Assembly (NCBI GenBank): GCA_018268875.1 | Contig: JAFDVT010000786.1 | Location: 1-9,489, forward strand | DNA from: Acidobacteriota bacterium | GTDB lineage: Bacteria > Acidobacteriota > Terriglobia > Bryobacterales > Bryobacteraceae | Reading direction: 5' to 3' | Length of the DNA stretch: 9,489 nucleotides | Part shown: piece by piece, positions 1-6,702 of the stretch | Layout of the letters: each line of letters begins with the position of its first letter | How positions within the stretch are numbered: the stretch's first letter is position 1 | The notes under the pieces: generated by a model | Databases searched by the model: none | Told to the model about the DNA's origin: nothing | What the model saw: only the letters and a program-made list of their open reading frames with translations | Program-made: the position numbers and the translations under genes

Positions 1-397
1 GAGGCTTGAACGCGCCGCCTCGGATCACCTTGGCGCCGGCTTTGGCAACGATTTCCGCCGACATCTCGATCTGGTCGACGTTTTCGACGCTGCACGGCCC
101 GGCCATCACCACCAGCGAATTGCCGCCGATTTCGACGTCCTTGATCTTCACCACGGTGCCGCCCGGCTTGAAGCTGCGGCTGGCGAGCTTGTACGGCGAA
201 ATGATGCGATGGCATTCCTTCACGCCATCGAGCACTTCAAAATCGGCGGGTTCAAAATCTTCCACGGGACCCACGCCGCCCAGCACCGTGTGCGTCACGC
301 CCGTGGACCGGTGCACCGTAAACCCCATGTTCACCAGACGGTCGATAACGCCCTGCACCTGCTGTTCGCTCGATCCGGCCTGCATTACGACTAACAT
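1..397 (-). CDS. aroF: 3-deoxy-7-phosphoheptulonate (DAHP) synthase, type I-beta, N-terminal part (cut by window edge)
   Basis: DAHP synthase condenses phosphoenolpyruvate and erythrose-4-phosphate, the first step of the shikimate pathway. The first 132 residues are visible; the 3' end runs off position 1. Residues 1-70 resemble the ferredoxin-like (ACT-type) regulatory domain known from the Thermotoga maritima enzyme (start MLVVMQAGSS, then ISPYKLASR). The barrel begins with VVMAGPCSVE (97-105); Cys102 matches the metal-binding cysteine of the family and VIRGGAFKP (124-132) its PEP-binding segment. An AAGGAA ribosome-binding site lies 9 nt before the ATG. The ATG directly follows the TAA of the chorismate mutase gene in the same frame, so this is the last visible gene of the operon. 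Feedback control by an aromatic end product is likely from the N-terminal domain, by family knowledge. Confidence 0.93.
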   Translation of the reverse strand, partial: MLVVMQAGSSEQQVQGVIDRLVNMGFTVHRSTGVTHTVLGGVGPVEDFEPADFEVLDGVKECHRIISPYKLASRSFKPGGTVVKIKDVEIGGNSLVVMAGPCSVENVDQIEMSAEIVAKAGAKVIRGGAFKP

Positions 398-715
398 TTA
401 CTTGGATTCCTTATTGTTCTGTTGTTGCTGTTGCTGCTGCAAGCGGCTGCGCTGCAGGCTGCGCATTTCGTCCATGATGCGTTCAAACACACGCTTGACG
501 GCATCGTCCGGCAAAGGACCGGCGTTGTTGCGCGTGACGTTTTCATACACTTTGTCTTCGCGCTTCGGCTCGTAGATGGCCATGTTGTTTTCCTGCTTGA
601 CGCGACCAATTTCCTGCACGATTGTGGTGCGTTCATTGAGCAGCGCGAGGATGCCAACATCGATGCGGTCAATCTCGTCGCGATACGGTTTCAGCAAATC
701 CTCAGGCGCCGCCAT
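398..715 (-). CDS. aroQ: Chorismate mutase, AroQ class, with poly-Gln C-terminal tail
   Basis: It rearranges chorismate to prephenate, the branch towards phenylalanine and tyrosine. The 105 residues form one AroQ all-helical domain (about 1-90). Residues line up with the E. coli P-protein mutase site: Arg12 (YRDEID), Arg29 (NERT), Lys40 (GRVK), Arg52-Glu53 (PKRED) and Gln88. Ser84 of E. coli is Met here. After residue 90 there is a low-complexity tail with seven glutamines (93-99) and NNKESK. The start is fixed by a strong AGGAGG 7 nt upstream, inside the end of trpA, which it overlaps by 14 nt. The stop codon touches the DAHP synthase ATG in frame. In Bacillus these two activities are fused; here they are separate but adjacent, which suggests physical or regulatory partnership (inference). 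Confidence 0.9.
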   Translation of the reverse strand: MAAPEDLLKPYRDEIDRIDVGILALLNERTTIVQEIGRVKQENNMAIYEPKREDKVYENVTRNNAGPLPDDAVKRVFERIMDEMRSLQRSRLQQQQQQQNNKESK

Positions 716-1496
716 CGACCAGCCTCCTGGTGAACGCTTCGAGTTCCGCTTCGAGGTTCGGACTCGCGCCGTGTTGTTCCACCACGCGCACCAGCGCGCT
801 GCCCACTACGACACCGTCCGCCATCGATCCCACGGATTTGAATTGTTCGTGTTTCGAAATTCCGAAGCCCACCGCCAGCGGCAGTTGCGTGTACTTGCGC
901 ATCGACGCGACCAGAGGTCCGATCGGGTCGGACAACGATTCCTGTTCGCCCGTCACGCCCGTTCGCGAGACGAGGTAGACGAACCCGCTCGAGTACTTGG
1001 CCACCAGTTCCAGACGGCGTTCCGTGCTGGTTGGTGCCGCCAGAAACACTGTATCCAGGCCTTCCGCGCGCATCGCGTCGACGTACGTCTGCGCTTCTTC
1101 GACGCTTGCATCGGTCATCAACACGCCGTCGATGCCAGCGGCTTTCGCATCCTTGGCGAGCTTGGCGAACCCGTAGCGCAGCATCGGATTGAGATAGCTG
1201 AAGAGCAGCATCGGGATCTGCGAATTTTTTCGCACTTCCTTGGCCACGTCAAGCACGCGCGACAAGGTCATGCCGGCTTTCAGCGCGCGGTCCGCGCCAC
1301 GTTGGATCACCGGGCCGTCGGCGACGGGATCCGAAAACGGAACGCCTAATTCGATGAGGTCCGCGCCACCGCGTTCCAGTGCGGCGACGAGGCCAGCGGT
1401 GGCGGCGGGCGAAGGGTCGCCGGCCGTCAGGTAAGCCACCAGCGCGGGCTTGCCTTCCGCCTTGCGGCGTTCGAACATCTGGGCGATTCTACTCAC
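702..1496 (-). CDS. trpA: Tryptophan synthase alpha subunit
   Basis: TrpA cleaves indole-3-glycerol phosphate to indole and glyceraldehyde-3-phosphate, and indole passes through a tunnel to TrpB. At 264 residues it is the usual family length and forms one TIM barrel. The catalytic Glu49 (LIELGVPFSDP) and Asp60 (PVADGPVIQ) fall exactly at E. coli numbering. Tyr174 (FVYLVSRTGVTG) matches Tyr175, and the SRTGVTG loop and VGFGIS and VVVGSALV phosphate-binding segments are present. The start codon is GTG (1496-1494), which overlaps the trpB stop by 8 nt. Only a weak AAGGAA-like site precedes it, so translation is probably coupled to trpB. Confidence 0.97.
   Translation of the reverse strand: MSRIAQMFERRKAEGKPALVAYLTAGDPSPAATAGLVAALERGGADLIELGVPFSDPVADGPVIQRGADRALKAGMTLSRVLDVAKEVRKNSQIPMLLFSYLNPMLRYGFAKLAKDAKAAGIDGVLMTDASVEEAQTYVDAMRAEGLDTVFLAAPTSTERRLELVAKYSSGFVYLVSRTGVTGEQESLSDPIGPLVASMRKYTQLPLAVGFGISKHEQFKSVGSMADGVVVGSALVRVVEQHGASPNLEAELEAFTRRLVDGGA
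723..728 (-). promoter_or_regulatory. Shine-Dalgarno site of the chorismate mutase gene
   Basis: A perfect AGGAGG on the minus strand, 7 nt before the ATG at 715-713 and within the last codons of trpA. It is the strongest ribosome-binding site in the operon and decides the chorismate mutase start. Confidence 0.8.
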
Positions 1497-2688
1497 TGGC
1501 GTCCAATTCCTTCAGATTTTCGCGGTAAATGTCGGTGTCCTTGTCGCCGCGGCCGGACAGGTTGACGATGAAGATCTCGCCCTTGGCCGACGGCGCGCGC
1601 TTGATCGCTTCCGCCACCGCGTGCGAGGATTCGAGCGCCGGAATGATGCCTTCGGTGCGCGACAGACGTTGGGCGGCGGCCAAGGCGTCGGCGTCTGAAA
1701 CCGAGGTGTACAGGACGCGCTTCTGGTCATGCAGGTAGGCGTGTTCGGGTCCTACGGAAGCGTAATCGAGGCCCGCGGACACCGAGTGCGTCAGCGCGAT
1801 CTGCCCGTCGTCATCCTGCAACAGATAGCTGAACGTGCCTTGCAAAACGCCGGGAATGCCGCCGTCGAACCGCGCCGCGTGTTCGCCTAGCTTCAGCGAA
1901 CGGCCGCCCGCTTCCGCGCCGATCATGCGAACTCCACTGTCACCCAGGAACGCATGAAACAGGCCGATGGCGTTCGATCCGCCGCCAACGCAGGCGATCA
2001 GCGTGTCCGGCAGGCGTCCTTCCTTGGCCAGGATTTGTTGGCGAGCTTCCTTGCCGATGCATTGGTGGAAGTCGCGAACCATCATCGGGTACGGGTGCGC
2101 GCCAAGCGCCGAACCAAGCAGGTAATGCGTGGTGGAAACGTTGGTGACCCAGTCGCGCATGGCCTCGCTGATGGCGTCTTTCAAGGTACGGCTGCCGTTG
2201 GTGACGCCCACGACTTTGGCGCCCAGCATGCGCATGCGGAAAACGTTCAGGCGCTGGCGGCGCATGTCTTCTTCGCCCATGTACACGGTGCAATCGAGGC
2301 CGAACAGCGCGCACACGCTAGCCGTCGCGACGCCGTGCTGACCCGCGCCAGTCTCCGCAATGATGCGACGTTTGCCCATGCGAATCGCAAGCAAAGCCTG
2401 GCCGATGCAGTTGTTGATCTTGTGCGCGCCGGTGTGCAGCAGGTCCTCGCGCTTCAGATAGATCCGCGCGCCGCCCAGCGATTCCGAAAGGCGCTTGGCG
2501 AAGTACAAGGGCGTCGGACGGCCGGCGTAGTTTTCCAGCAGATCCGCGAGTTCCGCCTGAAACGCCGGATCGACGCGCGCTTCCGCGTACGCCGCTTCCA
2601 ACTCTTCGAGCGGAGCCATCAACACTTCCGGCACAAAACGTCCGCCGTACGGTCCAAAATGCCCGCGGGCATCAGGTAAGTTCGTCAT
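1489..2688 (-). CDS. trpB: Tryptophan synthase beta subunit
   Basis: TrpB is the PLP enzyme that joins indole and L-serine to make tryptophan. I place the start at ATG 2688-2686, giving 399 residues, close to the usual length. The frame stays open 65 codons further upstream, but that stretch lies inside trpF, is arginine-rich and unlike TrpB. Seen: GHFGPYGGRFVPE at the N-terminus, the PLP lysine in GAHKINN (Lys90), AETGAGQHG with Glu112, the GGGSNAIG phosphate loop (235-242) and SGRGDKD near the C-terminus. It is a canonical TrpB1-type sequence. The ATG overlaps the trpF stop as ATGA; GAGGAG lies 12 nt upstream and the stop is TAG. Confidence 0.97.
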   Translation of the reverse strand: MTNLPDARGHFGPYGGRFVPEVLMAPLEELEAAYAEARVDPAFQAELADLLENYAGRPTPLYFAKRLSESLGGARIYLKREDLLHTGAHKINNCIGQALLAIRMGKRRIIAETGAGQHGVATASVCALFGLDCTVYMGEEDMRRQRLNVFRMRMLGAKVVGVTNGSRTLKDAISEAMRDWVTNVSTTHYLLGSALGAHPYPMMVRDFHQCIGKEARQQILAKEGRLPDTLIACVGGGSNAIGLFHAFLGDSGVRMIGAEAGGRSLKLGEHAARFDGGIPGVLQGTFSYLLQDDDGQIALTHSVSAGLDYASVGPEHAYLHDQKRVLYTSVSDADALAAAQRLSRTEGIIPALESSHAVAEAIKRAPSAKGEIFIVNLSGRGDKDTDIYRENLKELDASE

Positions 2689-3284
2689 GTCGTTTCCATA
2701 CTCCTCGCCGCAATCACAAAGGCGGCGACCTTGGATGGGTCTTTGCGTCCCGGCGCCGATTCCAGGCGCGAACACGCGTCGACGCCCCAGGGTTTTGCGA
2801 TCCGGATCGCGCCGGCGACGTTCGATGCGTCGAGTCCACCGGCCAGCACGATGTTGCGCGTTAGCGCGGGAATGCGCGACCAATCGAACGGAATTCCGGT
2901 TCCGCCATACGTTCCTGGCGCCGGCGAATCCAGCACAAATGCTTCGGGCGTCGCGTCGTTTTCCACTTCCACGGGGTCAAAATCGGGACCCGCGTTTTTC
3001 GCCCGCCACACTCGCGTACCCGAAGGGCAAGCGCCGCCGTGCAACTGCACAACGTCGAGGTCGGCAAGCCGCGCGACGTCCAGCACGAACTCCGGAGACT
3101 CGTTCACAAAGACGCCGACACGCAGAATGCCCGGGGGCAGTTCGTCGGCAATCTGGCGGGCGGTTTCGGGCGTCACGTAGCGGGGACTTTTCGGATAGAA
3201 ATTGAAGCCTAGCGCGTCGGCGCCTGCGTCGACGCTCATTAGCGCGTCTTCCACCGTCGTGATGCCGCACACCTTAACAATCAC
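2685..3284 (-). CDS. trpF: Phosphoribosylanthranilate isomerase
   Basis: TrpF converts N-(5'-phosphoribosyl)anthranilate to the carboxyphenylamino-deoxyribulose phosphate used by TrpC. The protein is 199 residues, a single TIM barrel of usual size. The general base is Cys6 (VKVCGIT) and the general acid is Asp119 (FVLDS). GFNFYPKSPRYV (26-37), VQLHG (79-83) and the phosphate-binding LAGGLDASNV (147-156) are clear. The last phosphate loop reads GVDACSRLE where most members have a GVDVSSGVE-like motif, a small departure. It starts with GTG that overlaps the trpC stop (GTGA), with TGAGGA about 10 nt before it, and ends in an ATGA overlap with trpB. Confidence 0.95.
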   Translation of the reverse strand: MIVKVCGITTVEDALMSVDAGADALGFNFYPKSPRYVTPETARQIADELPPGILRVGVFVNESPEFVLDVARLADLDVVQLHGGACPSGTRVWRAKNAGPDFDPVEVENDATPEAFVLDSPAPGTYGGTGIPFDWSRIPALTRNIVLAGGLDASNVAGAIRIAKPWGVDACSRLESAPGRKDPSKVAAFVIAARSMETT

Positions 3285-4075
3285 GCGGGCAGCGTCCTCA
3301 ACGCGCGCAGGGCGGCGGCCGGGTCGCCGGACTTCATGAGATGTTCGCCAACCAGGAACGCCCGGTATCCGGCATCCATCAGCACCTTCACGTCGGCGTT
3401 CGAGTGAATGCCGCTTTCGCTCACCAGCACCGCGCCGGACGGCATCTTTTCCGCTAGCCGCAGCGAGGTATCAAGACGAACCTCAAACGTTCGCAGGTCG
3501 CGATTGTTCACGCCGATGATCGACGCGCCCGAATCGATGGTGGCGCGCAGTTGGTCTTCGTTGTGAACCTCCACCAGCGCGGCCAGGCCGAGCGATTCCG
3601 CAAGTTCACGGAACCGTCGCATCTGATCGGCGGTAAGGATGGCGGCGATCAACAGGATTGCGTCCGCGCCAACCGAGGCGGCCTCATACACGTGATGTTC
3701 GTCGACCGTGAAATCCTTGCGAAGCACCGGGATGCGCACCGAATGGCGCGCGCGTTCCAGGTCCTGCAACGAGCCTTGGAAGAACTTGACATCGGTGAGC
3801 ACGGAAAGCGCCGCAGCGCCTCCGGCTTCGTAGGTTTGCGCGATGGAAACGGGATCGAAGTTCTCGCTCAGCACGCCTTTGCTGGGTGACGCCTTTTTGA
3901 TCTCGGAGATCACGGCCGGCGGATTCGCGGTCAACGCGGCTTTGAAATCGCGATGATCGTGGCGGGCCAGATGCGCCGCCTGTTCGAGAATTTCGCGGAA
4001 TCCCCGCGCCTGTTCGAGTTGGGCGAGCTTGTGCTCGACAATACGGGCCAGAATATCGGGAACCTGCGCGGTCAT
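3281..4075 (-). CDS. trpC: Indole-3-glycerol phosphate synthase
   Basis: TrpC closes the indole ring by decarboxylation to give indole-3-glycerol phosphate, the TrpA substrate. It has 264 residues, the normal length, with the N-terminal helix (ILARIVEHKLAQLEQ) that precedes the barrel in this family. Active-site residues align with the Sulfolobus enzyme: Glu58 and Lys60 (SEIKKASPSKG), Lys120 (LRKDF), Glu169 (LVEVHNE), Asn190 (GVNNRDL) and Ser221 (VSESGI). It is the first gene of the visible operon. The 20 nt before the ATG are pyrimidine-rich with no Shine-Dalgarno sequence. A short ORF upstream ends in an ATGA overlap with this start. Confidence 0.97.
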   Translation of the reverse strand: MTAQVPDILARIVEHKLAQLEQARGFREILEQAAHLARHDHRDFKAALTANPPAVISEIKKASPSKGVLSENFDPVSIAQTYEAGGAAALSVLTDVKFFQGSLQDLERARHSVRIPVLRKDFTVDEHHVYEAASVGADAILLIAAILTADQMRRFRELAESLGLAALVEVHNEDQLRATIDSGASIIGVNNRDLRTFEVRLDTSLRLAEKMPSGAVLVSESGIHSNADVKVLMDAGYRAFLVGEHLMKSGDPAAALRALRTLPA

Positions 4076-4119
4076 GACAAGAGGAAAAGGGGAAACTTCA
4101 TCCTATCACGTCCGTACAT
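4072..4119 (-). CDS. Possible 15-codon leader ORF before trpC
   Basis: On the minus strand an ATG at 4119-4117 opens a frame for MYGRDRMKFPLFLLS, whose TGA overlaps the trpC ATG as ATGA. This is the same kind of junction as trpC/trpF and trpF/trpB. trpC lacks its own ribosome-binding site, so coupling from this frame would explain how it is translated. The short ORF has only a weak purine run (TTAGAGAA) before its ATG and contains no tryptophan codon, so it is not a classical trp attenuator peptide. A frame this short can arise by chance. Confidence 0.3.
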   Translation of the reverse strand: MYGRDRMKFPLFLLS

Positions 4120-4169
4120 TTCTCTAACGAATTGTTCCACTTACGCTAAAATGACAGCTTAGGCAGCGC
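4076..4169. promoter_or_regulatory. Divergent intergenic region between trpC operon and methyltransferase/MTHFR gene
   Basis: These 94 bp separate two gene sets transcribed away from each other, so promoters for both should lie here. I see no convincing -35/-10 pair. On the plus strand TAAAAT at 4147-4152 could be a -10 box but has no partner at proper spacing. On the minus strand TTAGCG and TAGAGA sit 17 nt apart but each match only half the consensus. No SAM riboswitch, T-box or trp attenuator could fit or be recognised. Confidence 0.5.
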
Positions 4170-6038
4170 ATGACCGAAACCCCTACCGCTTCCCGCGCGA
4201 AAGAATTCCGAGAGCAACTGGCAAACCGCATTCTGGTGGCCGACGGCGCCATGGGCACCATGCTGTACGGCAAGGGCGTGTTCATCAATCGTTGTTTCGA
4301 TGAACTGAACCTGTCGTCGGCGCAGATGGTGCGCGAAATTCACGAAGCGTACGTCAAAGCCGGCGCCGAGATCCTGGAGACCAACACCTTTGGCGCGACG
4401 CGGCACCGCCTGGCGCCCTTCGGCCTGATCGAAAAACTACGCGACATTAACCTTGCCGGCGTTCGCATCGCACGCGAGGCGGCCAAGGAACAGGCGTTTG
4501 TCGCCGGCGCCATTGGACCGCTCGGCGTACGTCTTTCGCCCATCGGCGCGGTGTCGCTCGAAGACGCTCGCGCGGCCTTCGCCGAACAGGCCAAGGTACT
4601 GTTCGAGGCGGGCGTCGACCTGTTTGTCTGCGAGACGTTTTACGACATCAAAGAGATCGAACAGGCCGTGCGCGCGATCCGCGACGTGGCCGGCGATGAG
4701 ATCGTGATCGTCGCCTCCATCACCATCGACGACGACGGCAAGATGCGCGGCATGGACGTCGAAACATACACGCAGGCGCTGAACGCGATGCCTTGCGACG
4801 TGGTCGGCATCAACTGTTCCGTAGGTCCGAAGACGACGCTTGAAACCATCGAACGCATGATGCGCCACACCAACAAACCGGTGAGCGCGATGCCGAACGC
4901 GGGCTTGCCCGTGCGCGTCGAAGGCCGCCAGATTTACATGGCGACGCCGGAATACTTTTCGCAGTACACGCGGCGGTTCCTGTGGGCGGGCGTCAAGATC
5001 GTCGGCGGATGCTGCGGCACGACGCCGGAACATATCAAAGAGATTCGTTCGGAAGTGCGGTCGCTGCAGCCGGGGCAGCGGCAACTGGCCGTAACCGTCG
5101 AAGAGCCGCAAGCCAAGCACAAGGCAATGGCGGCGGTCCCGATCGCGGAAAAATCGCAATTGGGAGCCAAGCTGGCGGCGGGCACGTTCGTATCGTTCGT
5201 GGAAATTCTGCCGCCGCGCGGCGTGGATGCGAGCAAGGAAATCGAAGGCGCTCGGATGTGCAAGGCGGCGGGCATTGACTGCATCAACGTCCCCGATGGA
5301 CCTCGCGCCAGTGCCCGCTTGAGCGCCCAGGTGACCTGTCAGAAGATGCAGGCCGAGGCGGGCATCGAAACAGTGCTGCACTTTGCCTGTCGCGACCGCA
5401 ACATCCTGGGCATCCAGTCGGAATTGCTGGGCGCGCACAGCGTTGGCGTTCGCAATCTCATCTGCATCACGGGCGACCCGCCGCGCATGGGGACGTACCC
5501 CGATGCCACCGCGGTGTTCGACGTTGACGCCATCGGATTGTCGAACATCGTGACCAATCTGAACCGCGGCCTGGACATCGGCGGCAACCCCATGGGTTCG
5601 CAAACGGCGCTGGTGCTGGGAGTCGGCGCCAACCCGGGCGCGATCAATATGGATGAGGAACTGCGGCGGTTTGAATGGAAGGTGAAGGCGGGCGCCGAAT
5701 ACGTGGTGACGCAGCCGGTGTTCGACCTGGATCTGCTCGAAGCGTTCATGAAGAAGGTGGAGCACCTGAAGATTCCGTTCATCGCGGGCATCTGGCCGTT
5801 GACCAGTTACCGCAACGCCGAATTCATGGTGAACGAGCTTCGCGTACCGGTACCGGAACATTTCATGGAACGCATGCGGCAATGCGACAACGCGGACAAG
5901 GCTCGCGCGGAAGGCGTGAAAATCGCGCAGGAAATGGTGCAGCGGTGCCGTCCGCTGGTGGCGGGCGTGCAGTTGAGCGCGCCGTTCGGCCGCTATCAGA
6001 TGGCCATTGAAGTGGCGGAGGCGATCGGTCCCCGGTGA
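4170..6038 (+). CDS. Bifunctional homocysteine S-methyltransferase / methylenetetrahydrofolate reductase
   Basis: The 622-residue protein joins two one-carbon enzymes, as in Bacillus subtilis YitJ, with similar length. Residues about 15-295 form the homocysteine S-methyltransferase barrel: DGAMGT (25-30), ETNTFGA (70-76) and the three zinc cysteines Cys216 (GINCSVGP) and Cys281-Cys282 (GGCCGTTP). About 335-618 is an MTHFR flavin barrel: VEILPPRG with Glu345 in the place of E. coli Glu28, LHFACRDRN (403-411), TGDPP with Asp436, TQPVFD (514-519) and the terminal PFGRY. The MetH folate- and cobalamin-binding domains are absent. By family knowledge it makes 5-methyl-THF from methylene-THF and methylates homocysteine in methionine synthesis; the real methyl donor is not settled by sequence. 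A weak TTAGG precedes the ATG. The gene overlaps the next by GTGA. Confidence 0.93.
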   Translation: MTETPTASRAKEFREQLANRILVADGAMGTMLYGKGVFINRCFDELNLSSAQMVREIHEAYVKAGAEILETNTFGATRHRLAPFGLIEKLRDINLAGVRIAREAAKEQAFVAGAIGPLGVRLSPIGAVSLEDARAAFAEQAKVLFEAGVDLFVCETFYDIKEIEQAVRAIRDVAGDEIVIVASITIDDDGKMRGMDVETYTQALNAMPCDVVGINCSVGPKTTLETIERMMRHTNKPVSAMPNAGLPVRVEGRQIYMATPEYFSQYTRRFLWAGVKIVGGCCGTTPEHIKEIRSEVRSLQPGQRQLAVTVEEPQAKHKAMAAVPIAEKSQLGAKLAAGTFVSFVEILPPRGVDASKEIEGARMCKAAGIDCINVPDGPRASARLSAQVTCQKMQAEAGIETVLHFACRDRNILGIQSELLGAHSVGVRNLICITGDPPRMGTYPDATAVFDVDAIGLSNIVTNLNRGLDIGGNPMGSQTALVLGVGANPGAINMDEELRRFEWKVKAGAEYVVTQPVFDLDLLEAFMKKVEHLKIPFIAGIWPLTSYRNAEFMVNELRVPVPEHFMERMRQCDNADKARAEGVKIAQEMVQRCRPLVAGVQLSAPFGRYQMAIEVAEAIGPR

Positions 6039-6673
6039 GTACAGACCTGATTGAAATTGACGCGCAGGCGCCGTCGGCAAAAGCAATCCAAAGGGCGGTG
6101 AAGATCATTCGGACGGGCGGCATTGTCGCGATCCCGACGGACGGACTGTACACGCTGGTAGCCGACCCGTTCGACCTGCACGCGGTCGCGAAAGTGTTCG
6201 CCGCCAAGGGCCGCGAAACGGTGCGTTCCCTGCCCTTGTTTGTGAGCGGTCCGCTGATGGCCGAGGATTTGGGCAAGGAACTGTCGTCGAGGTTCGCGAT
6301 CCTGACGCGGCGGTTCTGGCCGGGTCCGCTAACGGTAATCGTGCCGGGGTCGGCGCGCGTGCCATTGAAGGTCACCGGCAACACCGGCCGCCTGGCGATG
6401 CGTCAGGCCAAGTCCGCGGTGGTGGACAAGCTTTTGGAAGCGATGGAGCAGCCTCTGATCGGGACGAGCGCGAACGTGTCGGGGCAACCGACCTGCGCGA
6501 GCGGGATCGAGGTGTTCGGCACGATGGACGGGCGTCTGGATTTGGTGCTGGACGGTGGTCTGTGCGCGGGGGCCGGCAGTACGACGGTGGACATCACGGA
6601 GCCGTACTGGCGGCTGATCAAGGAAGGCGCGATCCCGGAGAAAGAGATCGCAGAGGCGCTCAAGGGAACTTAA
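6035..6673 (+). CDS. tsaC: YrdC/Sua5-family L-threonylcarbamoyladenylate synthase
   Basis: This family makes threonylcarbamoyl-AMP from threonine, bicarbonate and ATP for the t6A37 modification of ANN-decoding tRNAs. The 212 residues cover one YrdC domain without the Sua5 C-terminal domain. Seen in order: AIPTDGLYTL (32-41), AAKGR (56-60), FWPGPLT (94-100), LAMR (120-123), GTSANVSG (143-150) and STTVDI (182-187). The first motif departs from the common PT(E/D)TxYGL pattern at two positions. It starts with GTG at 6035 that overlaps the preceding stop as GTGA; GGAGG lies 13 nt upstream, so translation is probably coupled. A YciO-like paralogue of unknown role cannot be excluded. Confidence 0.85.
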   Translation: MSTDLIEIDAQAPSAKAIQRAVKIIRTGGIVAIPTDGLYTLVADPFDLHAVAKVFAAKGRETVRSLPLFVSGPLMAEDLGKELSSRFAILTRRFWPGPLTVIVPGSARVPLKVTGNTGRLAMRQAKSAVVDKLLEAMEQPLIGTSANVSGQPTCASGIEVFGTMDGRLDLVLDGGLCAGAGSTTVDITEPYWRLIKEGAIPEKEIAEALKGT

Positions 6674-6676
6674 TCT

Positions 6677-6702
6677 GCGATGATGATCGCATGCGTCATC
6701 GC
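6677..6702 (+). promoter_or_regulatory. Alternative hairpins around the start codon of the secreted-protein gene
   Basis: The arm GCGATGA (6677-6683) can pair with TCATCGC (6696-6702), placing the ATG at 6691 in the loop. The same arm can instead form GCGAT-GATG-ATCGC (6677-6690), which ends right before the ATG. The folds exclude each other. No Shine-Dalgarno sequence is present in the 17-nt gap after the upstream stop. A role in translation control is inference. Confidence 0.35.

Noticed and set aside
576..1349. A 257-codon plus-strand frame over trpA and chorismate mutase
   Set aside because: It is rich in His, Arg and Phe without any motif and lies antisense to clearly real genes.
1954..2679. 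A 241-codon plus-strand frame antisense to trpB
   Set aside because: Composition is typical of a shadow frame and no domain is visible; trpB covers the same DNA with full catalytic motifs.
2689..2883. N-terminal extension of TrpB by 65 residues
   Set aside because: It lies inside trpF, is Arg-rich and unlike TrpB. The ATG at 2688-2686 gives the usual N-terminus and an ATGA overlap.
4132..4152. TTGTTC and TAAAAT as a promoter for the methyltransferase/MTHFR gene
   Set aside because: The spacing is only 9 nt, far from the 16-18 nt needed.
4076..4169. Trp attenuator, T-box or SAM riboswitch in the divergent region
   Set aside because: The region is only 94 bp, has no Trp codons in its short ORF, no terminator hairpin with U-tract and no recognisable riboswitch core.
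4437..6086. A 549-codon open frame on the minus strand opposite the methyltransferase/MTHFR gene
   Set aside because: The plus-strand protein has all expected motifs. The antisense product is His/Arg-rich with no recognisable domain, as expected from a GC-rich gene's complementary frame.
6562..6690. Earlier start for the secreted repeat protein
   Set aside because: These 43 codons lie within the end of yrdC and would bury the signal peptide; ATG 6691 gives a clean signal sequence.
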